This document shows positions 16,424-24,871 of a stretch of 61,894 nucleotides of DNA, piece by piece; positions within the stretch are counted from its first letter, which is position 1; each line of letters starts with the position of its first letter. The DNA comes from Paenarthrobacter sp. (GTDB lineage Bacteria > Actinomycetota > Actinomycetes > Actinomycetales > Micrococcaceae): positions 100,914 to 162,807 of the forward strand of contig JAPSHX010000006.1 in NCBI GenBank assembly GCA_031179305.1. The letters are read 5' to 3'. A model generated the notes under the pieces. That model saw nothing but the letters and a program-made list of their open reading frames with translations, did no database searches and was not told where the DNA came from. The translations under genes were made by a program, and so were the position numbers.

Positions 16424-16440
16424 TGTTCGCGATAAGAACA
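16424..16440. promoter_or_regulatory. Candidate operator before the shikimate/pca operon
   Basis: TGTTC (16424-16428) and GAACA (16436-16440) are inverted around GCGATAA. The core resembles the GTTCGATAATCGCAC-type sites I recall for IclR-family regulators of protocatechuate and 4-hydroxybenzoate genes. It lies about 110 bases before the first gene of the operon, a sensible place for PcaR or the nearby IclR protein to act. Confidence 0.45.
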
Positions 16441-16547
16441 GGCGTGCGGAATATGAACAGTTGTAGTAATCTAAAAAACACCCGGGAGAGCAGGCGCCCC
16501 CAGAAAGCGCCTGAACCCCGCGGTGCTGAAGTCAAAGGAGCTTTAGG

Positions 16548-17456
16548 ATGAGCAACCGAGCCGAGTCCGTTCTGGTGGGCCTCATAGGCGAAGGCGTCAT
16601 GCCCTCGCTGACGCCGCCCATGCACGAACGCGAAGCCGATGTGCAGGGCCTTCGCTTGCTGTACCGCCCCGTCGACCTGCTGGAACTCGCCTTGCCCGCC
16701 ACCGCCGTCGGGGACCTCCTCACCGCAGCTCAGCGCATGGGCTTCAACGGCCTGAACATCACGCACCCTTGCAAGCAGCTGGTGCTGGAGCACTTGGACG
16801 AAATTTCCGATGACGCCCGTCGCCTGGGTGCCGTCAATACGGTCCTGATCCAGGACGGCCGGTTCATCGGCCACAACACAGACTTTTCGGGTTTCGGCTC
16901 GGCGCTCGCGGACGGACTTCCCGGCGCAAAGTTGGACCGCGTGGTCCAGCTTGGCGCAGGCGGAGCCGGTTCCGCCGTCGCGTACGCGCTCCTCAAAGCC
17001 GGCGTCAGCGCGCTGGACCTCGTTGACATGGATGCAGCTCGCGCTGCGGAACGTGCCGCTGAACTCGGCGGGCTCTTCCCTGAGGCCACTGTCACTCCGC
17101 GCACTCCGACGGAACTCGGTGGGATCATGCCCCTCGCCGACGGCCTGGTGCACTGCACACCGATCGGCATGGCCGCCCACCCGGGACTGCCTCTCGACGT
17201 GGAGCTGTTGGAGCCGCGCCACTGGGTGGCGGACATCGTCTACCGCCCCATCGAGACGCAACTGGTGCGCGAAGCCCGCGCCAAGGGCTGCGATGTCCTC
17301 GACGGCGGCCGCATGGCAGTCGGTCAGGCGGCCGACTCCTTCAAGCTCATCACGGGACGCGAACCAGACCGTGACCGTATGCGCGCACACTTCCTGGAAC
17401 TGATCGCGGTGGAAGACGCGGCGGCCGCCCCCGCCCTCGCGAAGGCAGCACACTGA
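16548..17456 (+). CDS. Shikimate/quinate 5-dehydrogenase (catabolic AroE family)
   Basis: A 302-residue NAD(P)-dependent dehydrogenase linking shikimate and 3-dehydroshikimate, or quinate and 3-dehydroquinate. The substrate site is visible as SLTPPMHE, the catalytic lysine as NITHPCK and the catalytic aspartate as GHNTDFSGF. The nucleotide loop is GAGGAGSAVAYAL, followed by DLVDMD, whose acidic residue after strand 2 suggests NAD rather than NADP. It is the first gene of the operon and overlaps the dehydratase gene by one base, so it serves catabolism rather than aromatic amino acid synthesis. No 3-dehydroquinate dehydratase gene is present here, so shikimate is the safer substrate unless quinate enters through a gene elsewhere. 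Confidence 0.9.
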   Translation: MSNRAESVLVGLIGEGVMPSLTPPMHEREADVQGLRLLYRPVDLLELALPATAVGDLLTAAQRMGFNGLNITHPCKQLVLEHLDEISDDARRLGAVNTVLIQDGRFIGHNTDFSGFGSALADGLPGAKLDRVVQLGAGGAGSAVAYALLKAGVSALDLVDMDAARAAERAAELGGLFPEATVTPRTPTELGGIMPLADGLVHCTPIGMAAHPGLPLDVELLEPRHWVADIVYRPIETQLVREARAKGCDVLDGGRMAVGQAADSFKLITGREPDRDRMRAHFLELIAVEDAAAAPALAKAAH

Positions 17457-19327
17457 TGCGCACCGGAATCGCCACGGTCTGCCTGTCCGGCACGCTGAAG
17501 GAGAAGATGCAGGCCTGTGCCATCGCGGGCTTTGACGGTATTGAGATCTTCGAGCAGGACCTGGTCACCTCGCCGCTCAGCCCCGAAGACGTACGGAAAA
17601 TGGCCGCAGATCTCGGCTTGGGCCTTGATCTGTACCAGCCGTTCCGGGATTTCGACGGCGTCACCCCGGACCTGCTCAAAGCCAACCTCCGCCGGGCGGA
17701 GGCCAAGTTCAAGCTCATGTCCCGCTTGGGTATGGACACCATCCTGGTCTGCTCCAACGTCGCAACGGCCACCATCGACGACGACGACCTCAGGGCCGGG
17801 CAGCTGGCCGAACTCGCCGGGTTGGCCGGGGATCACGGCGTCAAGGTTGCCTACGAAGCGCTGGCCTGGGGCAAATACGTCAACGATTATGAGCACGCGT
17901 ACCGCTTGGTGGAGATGGTGGACCACCCCAACCTCGGCACCTGCCTGGACTCGTTCCACATCCTGTCCCGCGACTGGGACACGGCGCCGATCGAGCAGAT
18001 CGACGCCGAAAAGATCTTCTTCGTCCAGGTGGCCGACGCCCCCAAGCTCTCCATGGACGTTCTGTCCTGGAGCCGCCACTACCGCGTCTTCCCGGGCGAA
18101 GGCCAGTTCGAGCTCGCCAAGTTCATGGGCCACGTCGTCCGCGCCGGCTACACGGGCCCGGTGTCACTTGAAGTTTTCAACGACGTCTTCCGCCAGTCGG
18201 ACACCGAACGCACGGCCGTGGATGCCATGCGCTCCCTGATTTGGCTGGAGGAGCAGAGCGCCAAGTGGCTCGCCAGCACCTCCGCTGAAGCTGGAAACGA
18301 ATCAACAGCCGCGTCCCGGCGTCGTTATCCCATGGAACTTGCCACCCTGCCCAAGGTGAACGAACCCGCCGGCTTCAACTTCGCCGAGGTCAAGGCTGAC
18401 GACACCGCGCAGTTGGAGAAGCTCCTGGGCCAGCTCGGCTTCGAGTTCGAGGGCCGCCACCGCACCAAGGACGTCCAGCTCTGGACCATGGGCCAGGCCC
18501 GCGTGATCATCAACGAGCAGGCGGCATCGCACGCAGAACCGGCTATCGCCGCTTTGGGGTTCGACGTCGACTCTCCAGTGATTGCCTCCGCTCGCGCCCA
18601 GCAACTCAAGGCGCCCGTAGTGGCTCGAAAGGTTCAAGCTGACGAGGAGGTCTTTCAAGGCATCTCCGCCCCGGACTCCACCGAGATTTTCCTCTGCCAG
18701 GGCAGCCCGGATGGCACCGCCGCGTGGACCCACGAGTTCGGCGAAGGGCTGGAACACTCTGCAGCACAGCAGAACGCCGTCATTGACCACGTGAACCTCG
18801 CCCAGCCTTGGCAGCACTTTGACGAAGCTGTCCTCTTTTACACCAGCGCCCTTGCCCTTGAACCGCAGCCGTTCGCCGAGGTCCCCAGCCCCAGCGGACT
18901 GGTGCGCTCGCAGGTCATGGAGACCAGCAACGGTGCCGTCAGGCTGGTGCTCAACCTGGCTCCCGCCCAGCAGGCCCAAAATGCCCGCAAAACGTACCAG
19001 GAACACATCGCCTTCGCTGTGGACGACCTCGTGGCCACTGCCCGGTCTGCCCGCGATCGAGGCCTCGAGTTCCTGCAGATACCGGCCAACTACTACGAGG
19101 ACTTGGACGCCCGGTTCGATCTTGAACCCGGATTCCTGGCCACCCTCAAGGACCTGAACCTCCTGTACGACCGGGATGCCAACGGCGAATTCCTCCACTT
19201 CTACACAGCCACCGTGGGCAGTGTGTTCTTCGAAATGGTGGAACGCCGCGGCAACTACGACGGCTACGGGGCGCCCAATGCTCCCGTGCGCCACGCCGTC
19301 CAATACGACTCGCTCCACCCGTCATAA
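17456..19327 (+). CDS. 3-dehydroshikimate dehydratase with C-terminal HPPD-like domain
   Basis: A 623-residue two-domain enzyme converting 3-dehydroshikimate to protocatechuate. The N-terminal TIM barrel (about 1-270) has metal ligands Glu134 (VAYEALAW), Asp165 (GTCLDSFH), Gln191 (FFVQVAD) and Glu239 (VSLEVFND); these are the same positions I recall for Pseudomonas putida QuiC1. The C-terminal part (about 285-615) is a 4-hydroxyphenylpyruvate dioxygenase-like VOC domain, with possible iron ligands in VIDHVNLA, YQEHIAFAV and FFEMVERRG, so its metal site looks intact. Whether that domain has its own activity is unknown. It overlaps the dehydrogenase gene by one base and precedes pcaH by 40 bases. 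It is QsuB/QuiC-like. Confidence 0.9.
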   Translation: MRTGIATVCLSGTLKEKMQACAIAGFDGIEIFEQDLVTSPLSPEDVRKMAADLGLGLDLYQPFRDFDGVTPDLLKANLRRAEAKFKLMSRLGMDTILVCSNVATATIDDDDLRAGQLAELAGLAGDHGVKVAYEALAWGKYVNDYEHAYRLVEMVDHPNLGTCLDSFHILSRDWDTAPIEQIDAEKIFFVQVADAPKLSMDVLSWSRHYRVFPGEGQFELAKFMGHVVRAGYTGPVSLEVFNDVFRQSDTERTAVDAMRSLIWLEEQSAKWLASTSAEAGNESTAASRRRYPMELATLPKVNEPAGFNFAEVKADDTAQLEKLLGQLGFEFEGRHRTKDVQLWTMGQARVIINEQAASHAEPAIAALGFDVDSPVIASARAQQLKAPVVARKVQADEEVFQGISAPDSTEIFLCQGSPDGTAAWTHEFGEGLEHSAAQQNAVIDHVNLAQPWQHFDEAVLFYTSALALEPQPFAEVPSPSGLVRSQVMETSNGAVRLVLNLAPAQQAQNARKTYQEHIAFAVDDLVATARSARDRGLEFLQIPANYYEDLDARFDLEPGFLATLKDLNLLYDRDANGEFLHFYTATVGSVFFEMVERRGNYDGYGAPNAPVRHAVQYDSLHPS

Positions 19328-19367
19328 AACCTGAAGCAACAATTCAACCCATCGAAAGGAGCCGGCC

Positions 19368-20240
19368 GTGCCGCAAGAACAGACCGCACAAGCGCTCGAA
19401 TCCGAGGAACTCGTGCCGCCCGCAGAGGCGCACGCCGCGCACGTTTCCCCCAAGAAGGTGGAAACCCAAGCGGACCTCAGTGCTGAGATGAAAGGCATCA
19501 GCGACCGCTACGCCGAGGCCCTGAAGAACGGCCGGGGGCCGGAAACCATGCCACGCCTGGACTACGCGCCGTACCGGAGCAGCATCCTGCGCCACCCCAC
19601 CAAGAGCCTGCACCACGCGGACCCGGAGACCATTGAGCTCTACTCGCCCGCGTTCGGTCACCAAGATGTCCACGCGCTGGAATCCGACCTAACCATCCAG
19701 CACAACGGCGAACCCCAAGGTGAGCGCATCATCGTTGCGGGCCGTGTCCTTGATGGCGACGGGCGCCCGGTTGCCGGCCAGCTCGTGGAGATCTGGCAGG
19801 CCAATGCCTCCGGCCGCTACATCCACAAGCGCGATCAGCACCCCGCACCGCTTGACCCGAACTTCACCGGCGTCGGCCGTTGCATTACCGGTGACGATGG
19901 CTCGTACAGCTTCACCACCATCAAGCCCGGCGCGTACCCGTGGAAGAACCACCTGAACGCGTGGCGTCCGGCCCACATCCACTTCTCCATGTTCGGCTCG
20001 GAGTTCACGCAGCGCATCGTCACCCAGATGTACTTCCCGGGCGACCAGCTCTTCCCGCTGGACCCCATCTACCAGTCGATCGTGGACCAGGACGCCCGCG
20101 ACCGCCTCGTGGCACAGTACGACCACGAGCTGACCAGCCCGGAGTGGGCGCTCGGCTACAAGTGGGACATCATCCTGACGGGCTCCAAGCGGACCTGGAC
20201 GGAAAACGAAGCATACGGCGACGCCGGGGACGAGGAGTAG
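19368..20240 (+). CDS. pcaH: Protocatechuate 3,4-dioxygenase beta subunit
   Basis: A 290-residue iron(III) intradiol dioxygenase subunit that, with PcaG, opens protocatechuate to 3-carboxy-cis,cis-muconate. The iron ligands are all present: Tyr in GRYIHKRD, Tyr in GAYPWKNH, and the two His of WRPAHIHFS, with the conserved Arg just before. The signature region LVEIWQANASGRY is also clear. The start is GTG 19368, preceded by GAAAGGA. Residues 1-60 are a polar N-terminal extension before the dioxygenase N-domain. It is followed by pcaG after 4 bases. Confidence 0.95.
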   Translation: MPQEQTAQALESEELVPPAEAHAAHVSPKKVETQADLSAEMKGISDRYAEALKNGRGPETMPRLDYAPYRSSILRHPTKSLHHADPETIELYSPAFGHQDVHALESDLTIQHNGEPQGERIIVAGRVLDGDGRPVAGQLVEIWQANASGRYIHKRDQHPAPLDPNFTGVGRCITGDDGSYSFTTIKPGAYPWKNHLNAWRPAHIHFSMFGSEFTQRIVTQMYFPGDQLFPLDPIYQSIVDQDARDRLVAQYDHELTSPEWALGYKWDIILTGSKRTWTENEAYGDAGDEE

Positions 20241-20244
20241 GCAC

Positions 20245-20859
20245 ATGACCAAGCTGACACCCACACCGGGCCAGACCGTTGGCCCCTTCTACGGCTACGC
20301 GCTTCCCTTTAACAAGGACAACGAACTCCTTGCTCCAGGCAGCCCCGGCAGCATCCGCCTCCAGGGGACCGTGTACGACGGCGCCGGCAACACCATTCCG
20401 GACGCCATCCTGGAGATCTGGCAGCCCGACTCCGACGGCAACATCATCCAGCGCACCGGCTCCCTGGTCCGCGACGGCTACACCTTCACCGGCTGGGGCC
20501 GAGGCTCTGTTGGCAACTCCGGCGTCTACACGTTCACCACGGTCAACCCCGGGCCCACTGCACCCGGCGCGGCCGCTTTCATCTCTGTGGCCGTTTTCGC
20601 CCGCGGCCTCATGAACCGCCTCTTCACCCGGGTCTACCTGCCGGAGAACGAGGAAGCACTGGCCAATGATCCGCTGCTGAGCTCCCTGGATCCCGAACGC
20701 CGTAAGACGCTGATCGCTCGCCGCGACGCCGACGGCGGACTCACCTGGGACATCCGCCTGCAGGGCGGCGACGAGACCGTGTTCCTGGACTTCCAGCAGG
20801 ACGGCTCGCTGGAAACCAGCGTCAACGCGGACCATCCTGCCAGGGAAAACCAGGCATGA
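20245..20859 (+). CDS. pcaG: Protocatechuate 3,4-dioxygenase alpha subunit
   Basis: A 204-residue partner of PcaH. It keeps the dioxygenase fold (TPGQTVGPFYGYALPF at the start, LEIWQPDSDG in the middle, FTRVYLPEN near the end). Like other alpha subunits it lacks the iron-binding Tyr-Tyr-His-His set, so PcaH supplies the catalytic metal. It starts 4 bases after pcaH and overlaps pcaB by 4 bases, which indicates coupled translation. Confidence 0.94.
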   Translation: MTKLTPTPGQTVGPFYGYALPFNKDNELLAPGSPGSIRLQGTVYDGAGNTIPDAILEIWQPDSDGNIIQRTGSLVRDGYTFTGWGRGSVGNSGVYTFTTVNPGPTAPGAAAFISVAVFARGLMNRLFTRVYLPENEEALANDPLLSSLDPERRKTLIARRDADGGLTWDIRLQGGDETVFLDFQQDGSLETSVNADHPARENQA

Positions 20860-22286
20860 CCGACGGCGACTTCGGCCTCCTGAGCCCCGTCTCGGCGTCG
20901 CCCGCTGTGGCAGCGCTGACGGGCGACCGTGCCGTGATCGCGGCGATTCTCGACGTCGAGGCCGCCTGGGCTGCCGTACTCGAGGATGCGGGGCTGGTCC
21001 CTGCCGGCTCCGCCGCTGTGGTGGCCGAAGCCGCCGACGCCGGCTCATATGACGTCGCTTCTGTAGCGGAACGCGCCCAGGGTGGCGGCAACCCGGTTAT
21101 TCCGCTGCTCGGCGACCTGCGGACACGAGTGAAGTCCCTGGACCCGGGCGCGGTACCGGCTGTCCACACCTCGCTGACCAGCCAGGACGTCCTCGACTCC
21201 GCCTTAATGCTGCTCGCCAGCCGCACCATCTCTGCACTGCTGCTTGACGTCAAAGGCACGACGACGGCGCTCGCCACCTTGGCAGGGGAACATGCGGAAA
21301 CGCTGTGCGTGGGCAGGAGCCTGACGCAGCACGCTCTTCCGTATACGTTCGGGCTTAGGGCTGCACAGTGGTTCCAGGGCGTCGCGGCTGCGGCTGCTCG
21401 CTTGGAATCGCTGGAGTTGCCCGTCCAGTTCGGCGGGGCCGGTGGGACGTTGGCTTCCGGAACCAAGCTGACGGCGGACTCCGGCTCAACGCCGTTCACG
21501 CTGGCTGACTCGTTGGCATCCCGGCTTGGCCTTGAACCAGCTCCCGCTCCCTGGCACACCAACCGCCTCGCTGTCACGGCGCTGGGGGATGGCCTCGCTG
21601 CCCTCATCGATTCCTTCGGGAAGATCGCCGCGGACCTGCTGTTCCTGAGCCGCCCTGAAGTTGGGGAAGTTGGCGAGCCCCTGGCCGCCGGCCGGGGTGT
21701 TTCTTCGGCCATGCCGCAGAAGCAGAACCCGGTGCTGTCGGTGTTAATTCGCAGCGCGGCGTTGCAGGCTCCGGGGCTGGCATCACAGTTGCACCTGGCC
21801 GCTGCGACCTTCAACGACGAGCGACCAGACGGCGCCTGGCACAGCGAATGGCCGGCCCTGCGGCAGTTGCTCGCGTTGGCACTCGGGGCTGCCGGACACC
21901 TCCGCGAGCTCTCCGAAGGCCTCCGCATCTTTCCCGATGCGATGCGCAGGAACCTCGAGCTCTCGGGACCGCTGCTGCTCAGCGAAGGTGTGACGGCCGC
22001 CGTCGCGCCTCTCCTCGGTGACGACGGAAAGCGGAAGCTGCAGGTCGTGGTCGACGAAACCCTCAAGGCCCCGGCCGCAGAGCAGGGCCGGATTTACACC
22101 AAACTCCTTCGTGAAGCCGTCCCCACGGACAAGCTCTCCGACGCCGAACTCGAAGCGCTTCTGGACCCCGCAAGCTACCTCGGTGAAGCATCCGGGATCA
22201 GTCGCAGGATCCTCACCGCCTACCCGGGCTTCGCGGCGCTGTCCGAAGACACTGGAACTTCAACGAAGGGAACCGCTCGTGGCTAA
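20856..22286 (+). CDS. pcaB: 3-carboxy-cis,cis-muconate cycloisomerase
   Basis: A 476-residue member of the fumarase/aspartase superfamily that lactonises 3-carboxy-cis,cis-muconate to 4-carboxymuconolactone. The family signature is SSAMPQKQNPV, with the conserved mobile-loop serines, and TSLTSQDVLDSA and GRSLTQHALP carry the other two active-site regions. The length is normal for the family. It overlaps pcaG by 4 bases and the pcaD gene by 8 bases. It acts in the cytoplasm as the second step after ring opening. Confidence 0.94.
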   Translation: MTDGDFGLLSPVSASPAVAALTGDRAVIAAILDVEAAWAAVLEDAGLVPAGSAAVVAEAADAGSYDVASVAERAQGGGNPVIPLLGDLRTRVKSLDPGAVPAVHTSLTSQDVLDSALMLLASRTISALLLDVKGTTTALATLAGEHAETLCVGRSLTQHALPYTFGLRAAQWFQGVAAAAARLESLELPVQFGGAGGTLASGTKLTADSGSTPFTLADSLASRLGLEPAPAPWHTNRLAVTALGDGLAALIDSFGKIAADLLFLSRPEVGEVGEPLAAGRGVSSAMPQKQNPVLSVLIRSAALQAPGLASQLHLAAATFNDERPDGAWHSEWPALRQLLALALGAAGHLRELSEGLRIFPDAMRRNLELSGPLLLSEGVTAAVAPLLGDDGKRKLQVVVDETLKAPAAEQGRIYTKLLREAVPTDKLSDAELEALLDPASYLGEASGISRRILTAYPGFAALSEDTGTSTKGTARG

Positions 22287-23082
22287 GCCAACTGTGAAGG
22301 CCGTGCTGCTCTCCCCGCAGCGTGAACTGGGAACCAAACCGCTCCTGGTGGTGGGCCCGTCTCTGGGTACCTCCACTGTTCTCTGGACCGAAACCGCTGC
22401 ACTCCTTGGCGATGACTTTGACGTCATTGGCTGGGACCTGCCCGGCCACGGTATCTCGCCGACCGTCACCGAAGGTTTTGCTGTGGCGGAACTGGCTGAC
22501 GCCGTCGTTGATCTTGTGGATTCGGTGAGTCCGGGCGCAAGGTTCCATTACGCGGGCGTCTCGCTGGGTGGGGCCACCGGCCTGCAACTTGGCATCAAGC
22601 ACGGCGACCGACTGCTCAGCCTGTCCGTCCAGTGCAGTGGTGCCAAGCTCGGCACGCCGGAAGGCTGGCTGGAGCGGGCCGAAACCGTGCGTAAACTCGG
22701 CACCCCTGTCATGATCCAAGGCTCCGCCGAACGCTGGTTCGGTCCCGGTTTTATGGACCGCCAGCCGGACATCAGCAGCCGGCTCCTGCACGCCCTGCGC
22801 GACGCCGACCGCTTTGGATACGCATTCTGCTGCGAAGCCCTTGCCGTGTTCGATGTCCGCGAGCAGCTCGGCAGCATTACCGTCCCCACGCAGCTGATTG
22901 CCGGCGTCGAAGATTCTGTAGCGCCGCCGTCGATGGCTGAAGCTGTTGCCGCTGGTATCACTGCTGGCGGCGGTTTCGCCGAAGTGGAAACGCTCGACGG
23001 CGTCGCCCACCTTGCGCCTGCCGAAGCCCCCTCCGCCGTGGCTGCGCTGATGCGGACCTTCATGAAGGAGAACGGACAATGA
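22279..23082 (+). CDS. pcaD: 3-oxoadipate enol-lactonase
   Basis: A 267-residue alpha/beta-hydrolase that opens beta-ketoadipate enol-lactone to beta-ketoadipate. The nucleophile serine lies in YAGVSLGGATG, the acid in AGVEDSVAPP and the histidine in LDGVAHLAPAEAP, and GWDLPGHGIS carries the oxyanion-side motif. GTG 22279 is chosen as start, with CGAAGGGAAC just upstream and an 8-base overlap with pcaB; a longer in-frame extension lies wholly inside pcaB. It is a separate gene from pcaC, unlike the fused PcaL of some actinomycetes. Confidence 0.93.
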   Translation: MAKPTVKAVLLSPQRELGTKPLLVVGPSLGTSTVLWTETAALLGDDFDVIGWDLPGHGISPTVTEGFAVAELADAVVDLVDSVSPGARFHYAGVSLGGATGLQLGIKHGDRLLSLSVQCSGAKLGTPEGWLERAETVRKLGTPVMIQGSAERWFGPGFMDRQPDISSRLLHALRDADRFGYAFCCEALAVFDVREQLGSITVPTQLIAGVEDSVAPPSMAEAVAAGITAGGGFAEVETLDGVAHLAPAEAPSAVAALMRTFMKENGQ

Positions 23083-23540
23083 GCACTGTTTCTGACCATA
23101 ACGACCCTGCACGCAACGGTACTGTCCAGCCCGATGCAACCGCGCAGGACATTTACGACGCCGGCATGGTGGTCCGTCGCGAAGTGCTGGGCGACGCCCA
23201 CGTGGACCGCGCCAACGCTGGCATGGATTCCTTCACCGAGGACTACCAGGACATGATCACCAGGATTGCCTGGGGTGGCATCTGGACGCGGCCCGGTCTG
23301 AGCCGGCAAATGCGCTCCGCTGTCACCCTCACGGCGCTGGTGGCACATGGCCACTGGGAGGAGTTGGCCATGCATATTCGGGCAGCCCTTAACAACGGCC
23401 TGAGCAGGGACGAGATCAAGGAAATCCTGCTGCAGACCGCCATCTATTGCAGCGTGCCGTCGGCCAACTCCGCCTTCAAGACGGCCCAGAAAGTATTCGC
23501 GGAGATCGACGCCGCTTCCCCGCCCAACGAACCCAACTAG
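23079..23540 (+). CDS. pcaC: 4-carboxymuconolactone decarboxylase
   Basis: A 153-residue CMD-family protein that decarboxylates 4-carboxymuconolactone to the enol-lactone used by PcaD. Family marks include GMVVRREVLGDAHVDRANAG, the helical region SRQMRSAVTLTALVAHGHWEEL and LNNGLSRDEIKEILLQTAIYCSVP. It overlaps pcaD by 4 bases, so pcaH to pcaC form one tightly coupled string. A 66-base palindromic repeat (23558-23623) follows before pcaF. Confidence 0.94.
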   Translation: MSTVSDHNDPARNGTVQPDATAQDIYDAGMVVRREVLGDAHVDRANAGMDSFTEDYQDMITRIAWGGIWTRPGLSRQMRSAVTLTALVAHGHWEELAMHIRAALNNGLSRDEIKEILLQTAIYCSVPSANSAFKTAQKVFAEIDAASPPNEPN

Positions 23541-23557
23541 TTTCCCCGCCCCACCCA

Positions 23558-23623
23558 CCCAACTAGGTCGCAGTTGAGGTCGTTTTCAGTGCTCAGAACG
23601 GCGTGAACTGCTACCTGGTTGGG
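23558..23623. repeat. 66-bp palindromic intergenic repeat, copy 1
   Basis: An imperfect inverted repeat runs from CCCAACTAGGTCGCAG to CTACCTGGTTGGG, with a short central loop. A second copy of exactly the same length lies at 27252-27317, with 53 of 66 bases identical by my count. It sits between pcaC and pcaF and could form a hairpin in the pca transcript, but it has no T-run. Confidence 0.75.
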
Positions 23624-23642
23624 CAGATCGAAAGAGAAACCC

Positions 23643-24857
23643 ATGAATCAGGCTTTCGTGTACGACGCCGTGCGCACGCCCTTCGGCAAGTTTGGCTCCG
23701 GACTTGCTGCTGTCCGTCCCGATGACCTTGCAGCCCATGTGGTCCGCGAGTCCGTTCGCCGGGCGCCGGGGCTGGATGTTGAGCGGATCGACGAGGTGGT
23801 GTTCGGCAACGCGAACGGCGCCGGCGAGGAGAACCGCAACGTCGCCCGCATGGCTACCCTGCTGGCCGGCCTGCCGGTCTCCATCCCGGGCACCACGGTG
23901 AACCGTCTCTGTGGTTCCTCCCTGGACGCTGCGATCATCGCTTCCCGCCAGATCAACGCCGGTGATGCTGAGCTGATGCTGGTGGGTGGAGCCGAATCCA
24001 TGAGCCGTGCGCCATGGGTCCTGCCGAAGACCTCCAAGCCCTACCCGGCCGGTGACATGACGCTCGCGTCCACCACTCTGGGTTGGCGCTTGGTGAACCC
24101 GGCCATGAACAAGGACTGGACCATCTCCCTTGGCGAGGCCACGGAACGGCTGCGCGAGAAGTACGGCATCACCCGTGAGCGGCAGGATGCTTTTGCGGCT
24201 GATTCACACAACCTGGCTGATGCTGCGTGGAACGAAGGTTTCTACGATTCTCTGGTCTCGCAGATGCCGGGAACTGACTTGGTCCGCGACGAAGGTATCC
24301 GCGCCGGTTCTTCGGCGGAGAAGCTCGCCGGGTTGAAGACTGTGTTCCGGGCTGAGTCTTCGGGGCCCGACGGCGGTACGGTCACCGCCGGGAACGCCTC
24401 GCCGTTGTCTGATGGTGCTTCGGCGGCGTGGATCGGCTCGGAAGCCGCTTCCTCGATCCTTGGTCTGGAACCACTGGCCCGCATCGCTGGCCGTGGTGCG
24501 CATGGCAATGATCCCCAGTTCTTCGGGTTCGCGCCGGTGGAGGCCGCGAACAAGGCCCTCGCGAAGGCGGGCATCGGCTGGGACCAGGTGGGCGCCGTCG
24601 AACTTAACGAAGCGTTCGCCGCGCAATCGCTGGCGTGCGTTGACGCTTGGGGGATCGACCCGTCCATTGTGAACCGCCACGGCGGCGCGATCGCCATGGG
24701 CCACCCGCTCGGTGCCTCGGGTACCCGCATTCTCGGTACGCTCGCCCGCTCACTGCAGGCTTCCGGCCAGCGCTGGGGTGTTGCGGCGATCTGCATTGGC
24801 GTGGGTCAGGGCCTTGCTGTGGTGCTCGAAAACGTCACTGCCGGCGCATCGGCATAG
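23643..24857 (+). CDS. pcaF: Beta-ketoadipyl-CoA thiolase
   Basis: A 404-residue thiolase that splits 3-oxoadipyl-CoA to succinyl-CoA and acetyl-CoA. The nucleophile cysteine is in VNRLCGSSLDA, the catalytic histidine in GGAIAMGHPLGASG and the second cysteine in AICIGVGQG. The start ATG 23643 follows GAAAGAGAAA. Length and the pca context point to PcaF rather than a general acetyl-CoA acetyltransferase. It follows the 66-base repeat and leads into the CoA-transferase genes after 14 bases. Its placement before pcaIJ completes the pathway to central metabolism. Confidence 0.92.
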   Translation: MNQAFVYDAVRTPFGKFGSGLAAVRPDDLAAHVVRESVRRAPGLDVERIDEVVFGNANGAGEENRNVARMATLLAGLPVSIPGTTVNRLCGSSLDAAIIASRQINAGDAELMLVGGAESMSRAPWVLPKTSKPYPAGDMTLASTTLGWRLVNPAMNKDWTISLGEATERLREKYGITRERQDAFAADSHNLADAAWNEGFYDSLVSQMPGTDLVRDEGIRAGSSAEKLAGLKTVFRAESSGPDGGTVTAGNASPLSDGASAAWIGSEAASSILGLEPLARIAGRGAHGNDPQFFGFAPVEAANKALAKAGIGWDQVGAVELNEAFAAQSLACVDAWGIDPSIVNRHGGAIAMGHPLGASGTRILGTLARSLQASGQRWGVAAICIGVGQGLAVVLENVTAGASA

Positions 24858-24871
24858 AAGGGTAAAGGATC

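Noticed and set aside
15552..17453. 633-codon open frame on the minus strand
   Set aside because: It runs antisense through the IclR and shikimate dehydrogenase genes and the repeat between them; its sequence is low-quality and unlike any family.
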